Shown piece by piece: positions 1-9,233 of a stretch of DNA of 64,000 nt. Each line of letters starts with the position of its first letter. Positions within the stretch are counted from its first letter, which is position 1. Below the pieces are notes generated by a model. It did no database searches. It had not been told where the DNA came from and saw only the letters and a list, made by a program, of their open reading frames with translations. The DNA is from Paenibacillus sp. V4I3. Its GTDB lineage: Bacteria; Bacillota; Bacilli; Paenibacillales; NBRC-103111. Both the position numbers and the translations under genes were made by a program. The stretch lies in assembly GCF_030817215.1 (NCBI RefSeq), contig NZ_JAUSZA010000001.1, positions 4,376,501-4,440,500 of the forward strand, read 5' to 3'.

Positions 1-207
1 CTTAATCAACTACGTAAAGAAAGCATTCCCGTTACCGTATATTTAACGAATGGGTTTCAAATCAGAGGACTAATTCGCGCTTTTGACAACTTCACGATCA
101 TCATTGACAGTGAAGGCCGTCAACAAATGGTTTACAAGCATGCCATCTCTACCTTTACGCCGCAACGACCTGTTTCTTTAATGGCGGCTGCTGAAGCTTC
201 GGAATAA
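1..207 (+). CDS. hfq: RNA chaperone Hfq (3' part; start lies outside the window)
   Basis: The first 68 codons in frame 1 encode the body of an Hfq-type Sm protein. Visible are the Sm1 region ([13 protein letters not shown]) and the Sm2 motif VYKHAIST, the Bacillus-style equivalent of the YKHAI signature. Hfq forms a hexameric ring that binds U-rich ends and A-rich stretches of RNA; its importance in Bacillales is modest compared with enterics. The C-terminal tail is short (about 15 residues after the Sm2 motif), as usual for Gram-positive forms. Roughly a dozen N-terminal residues are missing, cut by the window edge. A good terminator follows at 279, so it is probably the last gene of a miaA-hfq type unit (inferred from the usual Bacillales order). 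Confidence 0.93.
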   Translation, partial: LNQLRKESIPVTVYLTNGFQIRGLIRAFDNFTIIIDSEGRQQMVYKHAISTFTPQRPVSLMAAAEASE

Positions 208-278
208 TCCGTACTCGTATGTTTTGTTTTGCAACTTTTTTATGGACTGAATCGTCTAACCGAATAGATACTTATGGG

Positions 279-306
279 AGCAACCTTGTTTAAGGTTGTT
301 CTTTTG
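279..306 (+). terminator. Rho-independent terminator of hfq
   Basis: Inverted repeat CAACCTT/AAGGTTG (281-287 with 292-298), loop GTTT, followed by TTCTTTTGTT. It ends the hfq unit and separates it from the PBP gene. Confidence 0.75.
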
Positions 307-345
307 TTGGTTACTACAATAGAGAAATGAACAACGAGGGAGTCG

Positions 346-2910
346 ATGGATTTGGAGAAACCTACGAACAAGAAAACAACTGCGAATACAAAGACGAAAT
401 CACAAGGAAGCAACAAAGGCTCGAAAAAAAAGGGATTTAATGTTCGTCAATTTATAATGGGTTCGATTATTGCTGCCATTCTGGCTATAATTTGTGCAAT
501 GGGTATTTATATCGTCGTTATTATGAACGGCTTTAAGATTCTCGATAACAACATAGATAAGATTGATACGGCAAGTGAATCGACGCTCATTTACGCGCAA
601 GAAGAAGGAAAAGATAAGACTGCAACGGAAATTGGTAAAATCTATAAAGGTGAAAATCGAGAAAGTGTGAATATCAAAGATGTTCCGGAGCGATTAAAGC
701 AAGCCTTCATTGCAACGGAAGATCGTCGGTTTAACGAGCATGCGGGCGTTGATTTAAGATCCATTGGGCGTGCGCTTGTCAAAGATATTATTCATATGAG
801 CGCTGTAGAGGGTGGAAGTACAATTACCCAGCAGCTCGCTAAGAATGTGTTCCTGAGTTCCGAAAAAACAGCTTTTCGTAAAGGGACGGAAATGTCGATC
901 GCATTTGCTTTGGACGAACGGTTTAGTAAGGATGAAATTCTTGAAAAATATTTAAATCGTATTTTCTTCGGCAGTAACGCTTATGGCATTAAAGCGGCAG
1001 CCAAGGTGTATTTCGGAAAATCCAACCTGAACGAATTAGAGGTATGGGAAATGGCAACGCTAGCTGCTTTGCCAAAAGCGCCATCGAGATATTCGCCATT
1101 GCAGCATCCGGACTTATCAAAGGAACGCCGTGCTGTTGTTCTTAAGCTGATGACCGATCAAGGCTATATTACAGAGGCTGAGCGTGCGAAAGCAGCAGCT
1201 GTGGATTACGCTCCGCCTGCAACGGCTAGTCAAGGCACGAAAGATTACGCGACTTTCTTGGATTATGTTGTAGATGAAGCTGAAAGTATGTATGGCATCG
1301 AAGAAGATGAATTGCTGACTAAAGGCTACCGCATCTATACGACAATGAATCCGAAAGCGCAAAAAGTGATGGAGCAGACTTATGCGAATCCAAGCTTTTT
1401 CCAGAAGGATGCTTCTGATGGCCAAAAGATTCAGAGCTCCATGGTTATTGTGGATAACAAAACAGGCGGGTTGATGGCATTGATAGGCGGCCGGGATTAC
1501 AAACAAAGAGGCTTCAGTCGAGTGTATTCCAAAAGACAACCAGGCTCTTCGTTCAAGCCAATAGCGGCTTACGGTCCAGCGCTGGAAAGCGGGAAGTATA
1601 CTCCGTACTCCATGATGGATGACACGCAGACGTCTTTTGGTAACGGGACTTACTCCCCCCGTAACTATGACCGTGTGACGCATGGGCAAGTACCGATGTT
1701 TGAGGCGGTTAAAAAGTCCTATAATTTGGCCCCTGTTTGGTTATTAGATCAAATTGGCATACCAGAGGCCAGAGCCTTTGCTAAAAAAATTGGCGCGCCC
1801 ATCAATGAGCAAAAAGATAATAACCTATCCATAGCATTGGGCGGACTTACGGATGGCGTTTCTCCATTGCAAATGGCGACAGCGTACACAGCTTTTGCTA
1901 ACCAAGGATTGCAAAATAAAACGCATGCGATTCTACGCATTACGGATGCGCATGATAAAGAAATCGTCGCTTATAAACCAGAGAAGAAACAAGTTATCCA
2001 ACCTAAAACAGCCTACTATATGACGTTGCTGCTTCAGGGCGTTGTAGAACCAGGGGGTACTGGTACCAAAGCGAAGTTCAATCGTCCTGTAGCCGGCAAA
2101 ACGGGTACAACTGGGCTGGACATCAAGGGCATTGAACAATATGATCGTGATGTTTGGTTTGTCGGCTATACGCCGGAGTGGACAGCAGCCGTTTGGGAAG
2201 GCTTTGATAAAGTAGATGCGAAGCACTATGTTACAATCGGCAGCGGAAGCCCGTCGGCTATCTTTAAGGAAGTAATGTCGAAGTCGCTGGAAGGTCGACC
2301 TGTGACGAACTTCGTGAAGCCTGATAGCGTGCCTAATTTAACGGAACCGCCAAAAGGGATTACGGATTTAACAGCTTTATACGTATCTGAAACAAAGATG
2401 GTTAAACTAACATGGACATCGCTGGGTGAAAAGATCGCATATCAAATATTCCGGAAAGGAGCTAGTGAAGCAGAGCCGAAGATGTTGATCCAAACGCCAA
2501 CAGCTGGTATTGATGATTCCTCCATGAACAGCGGAGAGACATATCAATATTACGTTGTACCGATTAATTTGGATTCAAATACTGAGGGAGCCAAGTCCAA
2601 TGTAGCTTCTGTCGAAATACCGAAGGATGGCGCACTTCCTGACGGTACCAAGCCGTCACCTTCACCATCGGTCTCGCCGTCCACATCACCTGGTAAGGAT
2701 CCATTAGAGCCAACGCTCTCACCGGGTACGAGGCCTACGCCATCGCCAGGAAGCACCAATAAGCCTGGCGCAAGTCCGACTCCAAGTTCCAGCATCAGTC
2801 CAAGTGCTACCCCTACCCCATCTCCGGCTAATAAGCCGGTTGATGGTTCAGAGGAAAAGCCGAAGGATGGCAAGCAAGACGGGGGACCGATTATTGTGCC
2901 GAAGTTATAG
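346..2910 (+). CDS. Class A penicillin-binding protein (PBP1A family)
   Basis: An 854-residue bifunctional peptidoglycan synthase: it polymerises lipid II (glycosyltransferase) and cross-links stem peptides (DD-transpeptidase) outside the membrane. In order: a Lys/Thr-rich cytoplasmic tail (1-35), one membrane segment (about 38-60), glycosyltransferase family 51 with EDRRFNEHAGVD and GGSTITQQLAKN, then the transpeptidase with SxxK at S401-SFK404, SxN at S458-YN460 and KTG at K585. A fibronectin-type-III-like domain (about 690-765) follows, then a long Pro/Ser/Thr-rich tail (about 775-840) probably in the wall. All catalytic motifs are intact. The ATG at 346 has GAGGG 6 bases upstream. It is the first gene after the hfq terminator. 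Beta-lactams would be expected to target it. Confidence 0.95.
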   Translation: MDLEKPTNKKTTANTKTKSQGSNKGSKKKGFNVRQFIMGSIIAAILAIICAMGIYIVVIMNGFKILDNNIDKIDTASESTLIYAQEEGKDKTATEIGKIYKGENRESVNIKDVPERLKQAFIATEDRRFNEHAGVDLRSIGRALVKDIIHMSAVEGGSTITQQLAKNVFLSSEKTAFRKGTEMSIAFALDERFSKDEILEKYLNRIFFGSNAYGIKAAAKVYFGKSNLNELEVWEMATLAALPKAPSRYSPLQHPDLSKERRAVVLKLMTDQGYITEAERAKAAAVDYAPPATASQGTKDYATFLDYVVDEAESMYGIEEDELLTKGYRIYTTMNPKAQKVMEQTYANPSFFQKDASDGQKIQSSMVIVDNKTGGLMALIGGRDYKQRGFSRVYSKRQPGSSFKPIAAYGPALESGKYTPYSMMDDTQTSFGNGTYSPRNYDRVTHGQVPMFEAVKKSYNLAPVWLLDQIGIPEARAFAKKIGAPINEQKDNNLSIALGGLTDGVSPLQMATAYTAFANQGLQNKTHAILRITDAHDKEIVAYKPEKKQVIQPKTAYYMTLLLQGVVEPGGTGTKAKFNRPVAGKTGTTGLDIKGIEQYDRDVWFVGYTPEWTAAVWEGFDKVDAKHYVTIGSGSPSAIFKEVMSKSLEGRPVTNFVKPDSVPNLTEPPKGITDLTALYVSETKMVKLTWTSLGEKIAYQIFRKGASEAEPKMLIQTPTAGIDDSSMNSGETYQYYVVPINLDSNTEGAKSNVASVEIPKDGALPDGTKPSPSPSVSPSTSPGKDPLEPTLSPGTRPTPSPGSTNKPGASPTPSSSISPSATPTPSPANKPVDGSEEKPKDGKQDGGPIIVPKL

Positions 2911-2948
2911 TATTTTTTAGCTCAATCTTGCTGAGTAAAACGATACTA

Positions 2949-2967
2949 GACCCGCATTCCGCGGGTC
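2949..2967 (+). other. Perfect 7-bp hairpin without T-tract
   Basis: GACCCGC-ATTCC-GCGGGTC between the PBP and cyclophilin genes. The stem is perfect, but no U-run follows, so it may be an inefficient terminator or an mRNA-stability element for the PBP transcript. Confidence 0.45.
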
Positions 2968-3006
2968 CCACACTAAACCTACATACTATTGACGGAGGAA
3001 TTTTCA

Positions 3007-3738
3007 ATGAACTTGCATTTCAACATGCTTAAACCAACAAAGCTTCTCCCGCTCACGTTGATCGCGTTAACTTTATTCGTATCGGCCTGCGGCAACAAGC
3101 CTACTGAATCTGCCGGCGGCACAGCAACACCTAAGAGCGGCGCTACGGCACCTGCTGCTTCTTCTGCAGCATCCCCAGCGGCATCGCCAACTGCAGCTCC
3201 TAAGCAATGGAGCAAAGCGCCAGATATGACGATCGATCCGAACAAAACTTATCAAGCTGAAGTAACAACGTCCAAGGGAACATTTACCATAGATCTTTTT
3301 GCAAAGGAAGCTCCGAAGACCGTTAACAATTTTGTGTTCCTGTCCAAAGAAGGCTTTTATAACAATGTGACGTTTCACCGCATTATCAAAACGTTCATGG
3401 TTCAAACAGGAGATCCACTTGGAACAGGCAGAGGCGGTCCCGGCTATAAGTTTGCAGATGAGCTGAAAACTTCGCATAAATATGAACCTGGCATTGTCGC
3501 GATGGCGAATTCTGGCCCCAATACGAATGGCAGTCAGTTTTTCATTTGTTCGGGAGAAGATTGTGCGAAAAGTTTAAATCCACAACCTAACTATTCGATT
3601 TTTGGCAAAGTGACACCAGAGGGCATGGCAACAATAGCTAAAATTGCAGAAACACCTGTTGAGATGGGTGGCGAATCCTCACCAAGCAAGCCAAAAGAAA
3701 AAGTAACGATTAACGCAATCGCCATTAAAGAAAAATAG
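3007..3738 (+). CDS. Lipoprotein peptidyl-prolyl cis-trans isomerase (cyclophilin)
   Basis: A 243-residue secreted lipoprotein. The N-terminal signal peptide ends in a lipobox VSAC with Cys28 as the lipidation site, followed by a Thr/Ala/Ser/Pro-rich linker (about 30-75) that keeps the domain away from the membrane. The rest is a cyclophilin domain with the signatures FHRIIKTFMVQTGDP and NGSQFFI, so it should catalyse proline isomerisation and help fold exported proteins. The start chosen is ATG 3007, preceded by GGAGG at about 2994; an in-frame TTG at 2989 would lie upstream of that ribosome binding site and is unlikely. It stands alone or in a loose operon with the esterase, whose start is 46 bases downstream. 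Confidence 0.93.
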   Translation: MNLHFNMLKPTKLLPLTLIALTLFVSACGNKPTESAGGTATPKSGATAPAASSAASPAASPTAAPKQWSKAPDMTIDPNKTYQAEVTTSKGTFTIDLFAKEAPKTVNNFVFLSKEGFYNNVTFHRIIKTFMVQTGDPLGTGRGGPGYKFADELKTSHKYEPGIVAMANSGPNTNGSQFFICSGEDCAKSLNPQPNYSIFGKVTPEGMATIAKIAETPVEMGGESSPSKPKEKVTINAIAIKEK

Positions 3739-3784
3739 AATATCATATTCTAAACAGTGAAGGATGGATAGGAGAGAAAACCGC

Positions 3785-4444
3785 GTGAAACAACCATGTT
3801 TATTGTTCCATGGATTCACCGGTGGACCTTATGAGGTTGAGCCGTTAGCACGGCATTTACGTGAACGCGGGCAGCTTTGTGAGGTTCCGCGACTTCCGTG
3901 GAACGGAGAATCCAGTCATCAATTAAAAGTAGGACATTGGGAAGATTGGGTACGCGAAGCTGAAAAGCATGCAGAGAGAATGATGATCCAGTATGGATCA
4001 TTTGATATGGTAGGCTTCTCGATGGGAGGTCTGCTGGCCGCTTATTTATCCGTACGATATCCGGTTCGTAGACTGATACTTTTGAACACGGCAGTCATTT
4101 ATGTTAGCCCTAGAAGAATGCTGGATGTCATTCGAGATGAATGGAAATATCAAAGGAAAATCAGCTTTATTAAAGCGAAAGCCACGCCGCTGCGAGCTAC
4201 CTGGCAGTTTACGCGACTTGTACGCCATTTGAAACCAGAACTAAGTCAGGTAAGCATACCAACACTTATCGCTCAGTCTGAAAAAGATCAAGTTATTCAT
4301 CCGCAAAGTGCGCGATACATCTATAGTAAGCTAAAAGGACAGCGCGAGCTCCATTGGCATTCCAGATCAAATCATTTGATATGTCTGAGTGAGGATGCAG
4401 GCACGTTGTTTCGTCAAGTTAGTGCATTTTTGGATAAGGAGTAG
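3785..4444 (+). CDS. Alpha/beta hydrolase, carboxylesterase type
   Basis: A 219-residue serine hydrolase resembling the Bacillus/Geobacillus monoglyceride lipase/carboxylesterase group. It shows the oxyanion-hole motif HGFTGG close to the N-terminus, the nucleophile elbow GFSMGG (Ser79), a probable catalytic Asp in SEKDQVI and His in SNHLICL. There is no signal peptide, so it acts in the cytoplasm, most likely on short- or medium-chain esters or monoacylglycerols; the true substrate cannot be read from the sequence. I prefer the GTG at 3785, which has GGAGAG 8 bases upstream and gives the usual family N-terminus; an ATG at 3764 would add seven residues without a good ribosome binding site. 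The next gene begins 5 bases after its stop, so the two are co-transcribed. Confidence 0.88.
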   Translation: MKQPCLLFHGFTGGPYEVEPLARHLRERGQLCEVPRLPWNGESSHQLKVGHWEDWVREAEKHAERMMIQYGSFDMVGFSMGGLLAAYLSVRYPVRRLILLNTAVIYVSPRRMLDVIRDEWKYQRKISFIKAKATPLRATWQFTRLVRHLKPELSQVSIPTLIAQSEKDQVIHPQSARYIYSKLKGQRELHWHSRSNHLICLSEDAGTLFRQVSAFLDKE

Positions 4445-4449
4445 CAAGG

Positions 4450-5145
4450 ATGACTGTACAGCCAAACATGAATAAGAAACAAAGAGCCATCACTCCAACA
4501 CCGAAAAAACGCCGACGAACTGAGCAAAAATCTACGTTCAACCGTGTGCTTGTGAAAGTGTTCCGAATCGTGGTTACCGTTTTCCTCTTGCTTGTCGCTT
4601 GGATCGTTTATATCCAGTGGAAGGTTCAAATCGCTCCTGATCAAACGCTGCCTAAGCAAGTTGACGTTGGTATCGTTCTAGGCGCTTCCTTGCGCAAAGA
4701 TATCCCGAGTCCTGGTCTCCAGGAGCGTCTAGATTTGGCTATTGATCTTTATAAAGAGGGACGGTTCAAACAACTGATCGTCTCCGGAGGTCTGGATCAT
4801 AACGGATCCAAACTAACCGAGGCGGAGGGAATGCGTAATTATTTGGTTAAAAAAGGGCTTCCGGCCAAAAGCATTTTGATAGAGCCGCGGGCGACAAGTA
4901 CCTATGAGAATTTGCTTTACAGCAAGCAAATTATGGACGAGCAAGGTCTTGTGAGTTCGATTATTATGACCCATCAATTTCATGGTTCTCGTTCACTCGA
5001 TATCGCGGAAACGATCGGCTTGAAGCAGCCTCTCATTTCATCAATGAAGTCAGAGGTGCTCTTCATGCCATACCATGAAGCGAGAGAAACGCTAGCTTAT
5101 ACGAAATGGTATTTGACCAAGCTGTTGTTGATGGCAGGCATATGA
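4450..5145 (+). CDS. YdcF/SanA-type DUF218 membrane protein
   Basis: A 231-residue protein with a basic N-terminus, one membrane anchor (about 33-52) and an extracytoplasmic DUF218 domain (about 70-220). The domain begins with GIVLGASLRKD and contains the family's LIVSGG stretch and the MTHQFHGSRS region. Relatives include E. coli SanA, ElyC and YdcF, linked to envelope integrity and vancomycin tolerance, but the biochemical activity is unsettled. It sits 5 bases downstream of the esterase stop with AAGGAG overlapping the end of that gene, indicating translational coupling. The strong terminator at 5156 ends this unit. Confidence 0.88.
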   Translation: MTVQPNMNKKQRAITPTPKKRRRTEQKSTFNRVLVKVFRIVVTVFLLLVAWIVYIQWKVQIAPDQTLPKQVDVGIVLGASLRKDIPSPGLQERLDLAIDLYKEGRFKQLIVSGGLDHNGSKLTEAEGMRNYLVKKGLPAKSILIEPRATSTYENLLYSKQIMDEQGLVSSIIMTHQFHGSRSLDIAETIGLKQPLISSMKSEVLFMPYHEARETLAYTKWYLTKLLLMAGI

Positions 5146-5155
5146 GATAACAAAG

Positions 5156-5207
5156 AAGCATGACCTGTAAGCGGGAGTTACCCACTTGCTGGTCATGCTT
5201 TTTTTTA
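5156..5207 (+). terminator. Rho-independent terminator of the esterase/YdcF unit
   Basis: Ten-base stem AAGCATGACC (5156-5165) with GGTCATGCTT (5191-5200), an inner partial stem, then a run of eight T. It lies between two convergent genes; the T-run serves the + strand. Confidence 0.9.
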
Positions 5208-5218
5208 TTGTGCCTTGG

Positions 5219-6088
5219 TTATCCGTTTACAATGGCTCCACCGTTCACATGTAAGATTTGACCAGCCATATAGGATGAATCCTCACTTGCAAGGAAAACA
5301 TAGCTGGCAGCGAGTTCACCTGGCTGACCGGCACGTTTCATTGGTGTAGTTGAGCCGAACGTGGCAACTTCCTCTGCGGTGAATGTAGAAGGAATGAGAG
5401 GCGTCCAGATCGGACCTGGAGCTACGCCATTTACTCGTATGCCTTTTGGGTTCAGCTGAAGAGATAGAGAGCGTGTGAAGGTGACAATGGCCCCTTTCGT
5501 AGCGGAATAATCGAGCAGCTGCTCATGACCATGATAAGCGGTAATAGATGCCGTGTTGATAATTGCGCTTCCGGATTTCAGGTGGGGTAGTGCAGCCTTG
5601 GTCAAATAAAAGAAAGAGAAGATATTGGTTCGAAACGTCCGCTCCAACTGCTCCGAAGTGATATTCTCGATGCTAGGCTGAGGATGCTGTTCTGCTGCAT
5701 TGTTCACTAAGATATCAAGTTTGCCAAACTTCCCAATAGCTTGCTCAATGATTTGCTTGCAGAAATTCTCATCGCCAATGTCTCCCGCGACATGCAGACA
5801 CTTTCGTCCTGCCTTTTCCACATGACGCTGTGTTTCCTCCGCATCCGTATGTTCGTTCAAATATACCAATATGACGTCTGCACCCTCTTTGGCATAGGCA
5901 ATCGCGACCGCGCGGCCAATTCCGCTATCGCCTCCTGTAATCAGGGCGACTTTATCCTTAAGCTTGCCGGCTGCTTTATACCCAGAATGCTCAAAGACTG
6001 GAGGAGGATTCATCTGCGACTCAATGCCAGGCTGCTGGTTCTGATGCTGTGGCGGAAATGATGGTTTCTTTTCTGTTGCTGTTGCCAT
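5219..6088 (-). CDS. Short-chain dehydrogenase/reductase, general-stress type
   Basis: A 289-residue classical-type SDR with an extended N-terminus of about 45 residues rich in Pro/Gln, as in the Bacillus YhdF/YhxC/YdaD stress-associated oxidoreductases. The Rossmann nucleotide-binding motif TGGDSGIG (51-58), NNAA (about 129-132), catalytic Ser181 and YSATK (Tyr194, Lys198) are all present, so it should be an active NAD(P)-dependent alcohol/carbonyl oxidoreductase. The substrate is unknown. The ATG is preceded by AAAGGAG. It faces the YdcF gene tail to tail and is in the same direction as the acetyltransferase upstream (36 bases from that gene's stop to this gene's ATG), which suggests a two-gene unit. 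Confidence 0.92.
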   Translation of the reverse strand: MATATEKKPSFPPQHQNQQPGIESQMNPPPVFEHSGYKAAGKLKDKVALITGGDSGIGRAVAIAYAKEGADVILVYLNEHTDAEETQRHVEKAGRKCLHVAGDIGDENFCKQIIEQAIGKFGKLDILVNNAAEQHPQPSIENITSEQLERTFRTNIFSFFYLTKAALPHLKSGSAIINTASITAYHGHEQLLDYSATKGAIVTFTRSLSLQLNPKGIRVNGVAPGPIWTPLIPSTFTAEEVATFGSTTPMKRAGQPGELAASYVFLASEDSSYMAGQILHVNGGAIVNG

Positions 6089-6124
6089 GTGTTGTTGCTC
6101 CTTTCATCCTAGGCAAATTCTTTG

Positions 6125-6922
6125 TTAGGATGATACAAGGGGCTGCAAATCATACTTAATTCGGTAATGATAGTCATATCTGGCTTGGTAACCAAGCTTT
6201 TCATACAATGCTACCGCTGGTTTATTGGAAGTAACAACCTGTAAATACTGCATGGTAGCTCCGTGCTCCAAACTCCATTCCGTTAGTGCGTGCATGAGGA
6301 CGTACCCGAGTCTTTTGCCACGGTGGTCTTCATGGATAACGACGTTTACAAAACCTGCCCACTCGCCCTCTACAATCGCTGTACCTAACGCGATGATTTG
6401 GTTATTTTGTTTCAGCTTCAGGAACCCTTTCGGAGCTGGCATTCGCTCAAATAGACCGCTATAGAAACCTCTGCGCTCTTCGGGAAACTGTTCAAGCATG
6501 AGGAATAAGTCAAGCCACTCTGCATCTGCTTTTTCTGCCCAGTCTATCTGAATAGATGATTTATTTTGCATCATCTTATTTTGTGCGTTTTCCGATACTT
6601 GCTGACCAGATGCGGTCATCATTAAACATGGTGTATCAATCGCATATCCTTTTGTTTGAAGAAATTCATCCAGACCTTCAGGGGAAGCGTTGCTAATATG
6701 AAAAATTGCGGGTAAACCAAGTTCTTGATAGAATTGCTCTATTTTCGCAAGCCAATTAGGATCATTTGGATATTCGCCTATGGCAAGCAAGCTGTTTGCA
6801 CGTTTAGTGACACCTCGGGAGGCCCGTAGAAGCCAATTGTCAATGGAAGTGGAAGACTCGGCAGGCCACGTGTTTGAAGCCACCGTATCGATGGCGATAT
6901 AAAAGTTTGTTTTTTCGTTCAT
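6125..6922 (-). CDS. GNAT-family N-acetyltransferase
   Basis: A 265-residue acetyltransferase of the longer GNAT type: an N-terminal half of weak similarity (about 1-125) and a C-terminal canonical GNAT fold (about 130-255). The acetyl-CoA pyrophosphate loop is seen in HRGKRLGYVLM and the closing strand in ALYEKLGYQ. The substrate is unknown. The start is the ATG at 6922, which has GGAGGAGAG a few bases upstream; a longer reading from 7006 would add 28 residues of unrelated sequence and is rejected. It is divergent from the next GNAT gene at 7063, with about 140 bases between them for two promoters. Confidence 0.86.
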   Translation of the reverse strand: MNEKTNFYIAIDTVASNTWPAESSTSIDNWLLRASRGVTKRANSLLAIGEYPNDPNWLAKIEQFYQELGLPAIFHISNASPEGLDEFLQTKGYAIDTPCLMMTASGQQVSENAQNKMMQNKSSIQIDWAEKADAEWLDLFLMLEQFPEERRGFYSGLFERMPAPKGFLKLKQNNQIIALGTAIVEGEWAGFVNVVIHEDHRGKRLGYVLMHALTEWSLEHGATMQYLQVVTSNKPAVALYEKLGYQARYDYHYRIKYDLQPLVSS

Positions 6923-7062
6923 TTCTAGCGCTCTCCTCCACAGGTTAGTTTCCAATATTATAAATATTTTTATAGAGTTATGTATATAAAAATCGCGCTC
7001 CGCCAAAGTGGAAAAATATCATCCTTTGATGTAAGCTATGAAACAACAGGAGGAGGATTTTT

Positions 7063-7536
7063 TTGGAATTTATCATTCGTACTGCACAATTAGAAGATTA
7101 CGAAGCCGTGAATGCCATCATTCGAGTAGGGCAGGAAGAACATGCGGATGCATTGCCTGAGCGTTTTGACAGGTTAGATCACGTTGTTGCAATGGGTTGG
7201 TACCGAAGTTTTTCAGATCAACAGAATAAAGTGATTTTAATCGCGGAGAAAGAGGGCTTGGTCATTGGGGCAGCTATGCTGGAAATGAAGAAATCTCCTA
7301 CCTATGAAGCACTAGTTCCTCGAACCTATGCGTATTTAAATGAACTGGCCGTCTCACCGGACTATCTGCGTCAGGGCATTGGTACAAAGCTATATGAAGC
7401 AGCTAATGCCTGGGCTAGGGAGCGTTCGGCTGCTTCACTTGAATTAAACGTATGGGAATTTAATGAGCGTGCCATTGCTTTTTATAAATCCTTAGGGATG
7501 TTTACCTTAAATCGCACCATGACGACAGAGATATGA
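7063..7536 (+). CDS. GNAT-family N-acetyltransferase
   Basis: A compact 157-residue acetyltransferase. It covers a single GNAT domain with the acetyl-CoA-binding motif RQGIGTKLY and the C-terminal AIAFYKSLGM. No substrate can be assigned. The start is a TTG at 7063 with a very strong AGGAGGAGG 6-8 bases upstream, so the rare start codon is well supported. The lipoate ligase gene follows 22 bases after its stop, so these may be co-transcribed although no functional link is evident. Confidence 0.86.
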   Translation: MEFIIRTAQLEDYEAVNAIIRVGQEEHADALPERFDRLDHVVAMGWYRSFSDQQNKVILIAEKEGLVIGAAMLEMKKSPTYEALVPRTYAYLNELAVSPDYLRQGIGTKLYEAANAWARERSAASLELNVWEFNERAIAFYKSLGMFTLNRTMTTEI

Positions 7537-7558
7537 TCATAAATGAAGGAGGATGATT

Positions 7559-8560
7559 ATGCTATTTATCGATAATGAAGGAATCACAGATCCCCGCATT
7601 AATTTAGCCATTGAGGAATATGCCTTAAGACAACTCCCTAATGATGAGAGTTACTTACTTTTTTACATCAACGAGCCGTCCATTATTATTGGCAAAAATC
7701 AAAATACACTCGAAGAAATCAATCCCGAATATGTCAAAGAGAATAACCTTCATGTGGTTCGGAGACTATCGGGTGGCGGAGCCGTGTATCATGATTTGGG
7801 CAATCTGAATTTCAGCTTCATTACACGGGATGACGGGAACTCTTTTCACAATTTTCAAAAGTTTACTGAACCCGTTGTTGAAGCACTGCGGAAGCTTGGT
7901 GTTGAAGCGGCTTTAACGGGCCGCAATGATATCCAAGTAGGTGAGCGCAAAATTTCGGGCAATGCACAATTTGCTACAAAGGGCAGAATGTTCAGTCATG
8001 GAACACTACTCTTCGATTCTGAGATCGAAAACGTTGTATCTGCCCTTAAGGTTAATCTTGATAAAATTCAGTCCAAGGGCATTAAATCGATTCGCAGCCG
8101 GGTCGCTAACATAATAGAGTTCCTGAGCGAACCTATTACAATGGAGGAATTCCGAAATAAGCTGCTTGTAACTATTTTCAGTGCTGAGGAGTCGGAAGTT
8201 CCCATGTACAAGCTTTCTGAGGAGGACTGGGTCCTTATTCACGAACTATCTGAGGAACGCTATCGGAACTGGGACTGGAACTACGGGAAATCACCCAAAA
8301 GTACAGTGCAAAACTCCAAACGCTTCGAAGGTGTTGGTACAATAGATGTGCGTTTAGCTATTGAAGAAGGTCATATACATGATTTAAAAATATATGGAGA
8401 CTTCTTCGGAGCTAGTGATGTAGCAGAACTAGAGGAAACGCTGCGTGGTTCGCGGTATGAAGAGTCTGCCGTACGAGAACGGCTGTCAGGTGTGGAATTG
8501 CAGCGTTACTTTGGTTCGCTGGACTTGGAGTCTTTTGTGGTTTTAATGATGTTAAATTAG
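7559..8560 (+). CDS. lplJ: Lipoate-protein ligase
   Basis: A 333-residue ligase that activates free lipoate with ATP and transfers it to the E2/GcvH lipoyl domains, allowing growth on scavenged lipoate. The order and wording of motifs match Bacillus LplJ closely: MLFIDNEGITDPRINLAIEE at the start, RRLSGGGAVYHD around the lipoate pocket, then GRNDIQVGERKISGNAQF with the lipoyl-AMP-contacting Lys, and the accessory C-terminal domain after about residue 245. The ATG at 7559 has AAGGAGG with 6-base spacing; the ATG at 7553 directly abuts that ribosome binding site and is less likely. The phosphatase gene follows 21 bases later. Confidence 0.95.
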   Translation: MLFIDNEGITDPRINLAIEEYALRQLPNDESYLLFYINEPSIIIGKNQNTLEEINPEYVKENNLHVVRRLSGGGAVYHDLGNLNFSFITRDDGNSFHNFQKFTEPVVEALRKLGVEAALTGRNDIQVGERKISGNAQFATKGRMFSHGTLLFDSEIENVVSALKVNLDKIQSKGIKSIRSRVANIIEFLSEPITMEEFRNKLLVTIFSAEESEVPMYKLSEEDWVLIHELSEERYRNWDWNYGKSPKSTVQNSKRFEGVGTIDVRLAIEEGHIHDLKIYGDFFGASDVAELEETLRGSRYEESAVRERLSGVELQRYFGSLDLESFVVLMMLN

Positions 8561-8581
8561 TGCAAGAAGGGGGGGCTTCCG

Positions 8582-9208
8582 ATGACAAAGCTTTATTTAA
8601 TTCGACATGGGGAAACGATGTGGAATGTGGAGCGCCGAATGCAAGGTCACTTGGATTCACCACTTTCTTCTTTAGGTGAGCAGCAAGCCTCCTGGTTGTC
8701 AAATGCTTTGAGGGATGTTCACTTTGATGTTCTATATGCGAGCAGCAGCGGTCGTACATTGCAAACGGCGAATATCGTGAAAGGCTCACGTGAATTGGTG
8801 ATACATGCCTCGGATGAGTGGAAAGAAATGAATCTGGGTGCTTGGGAGGGGAGGATTTCGGCAGAAATTGCAGATTTGGATCCTGACAACTTCCATGCAT
8901 TCTGGCATGCGCCTGAACTGTATAGACCAACGCAAGGTGAGTCATATGCTGATTTACAGGCTCGCGTTATACCAGCCATTGTGCAGCTGCTAAAGGAACA
9001 TGCGGGCAAAACAATAGGCTTAATTTCACACACAGTCACGTTGAAAATTATCATGGCTTACTTCGAGCGAAGAGCTCTAGCAGACTTGTGGAACCCGCCC
9101 TATTTTCATCCTACTTGCTTAAGTCTTGTCGAAATGATTGATAACGAGCCTCATATCCGGCTTCACGGGGATACGTCCCATTTTCAAGATGAAGCATTTG
9201 GTTTCTAA
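8582..9208 (+). CDS. Histidine phosphatase (phosphoglycerate-mutase-like)
   Basis: A 208-residue branch-1 histidine phosphatase. The phosphohistidine loop LIRHGETMWN lies at the N-terminus, the second conserved His is in LISHTVTLK, and the acceptor Glu is in the EWKEMNLGAWEG region. Such short GpmB/PhoE-like proteins are usually broad phosphatases or alpha-ribazole-phosphatase-like enzymes, not glycolytic mutases, so a specific substrate is not claimed. A strong AGAAGGGGGG sits before the ATG. It is in tandem with lplJ and the small ABM gene. Confidence 0.88.
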   Translation: MTKLYLIRHGETMWNVERRMQGHLDSPLSSLGEQQASWLSNALRDVHFDVLYASSSGRTLQTANIVKGSRELVIHASDEWKEMNLGAWEGRISAEIADLDPDNFHAFWHAPELYRPTQGESYADLQARVIPAIVQLLKEHAGKTIGLISHTVTLKIIMAYFERRALADLWNPPYFHPTCLSLVEMIDNEPHIRLHGDTSHFQDEAFGF

Positions 9209-9233
9209 CATACATCAACTGGAGGAATTATTT

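Noticed and set aside
1117-1689. 190-codon minus-strand frame inside the PBP gene
   Set aside because: Antisense to the conserved transpeptidase region; Cys/His-rich random-looking composition and no start signal.
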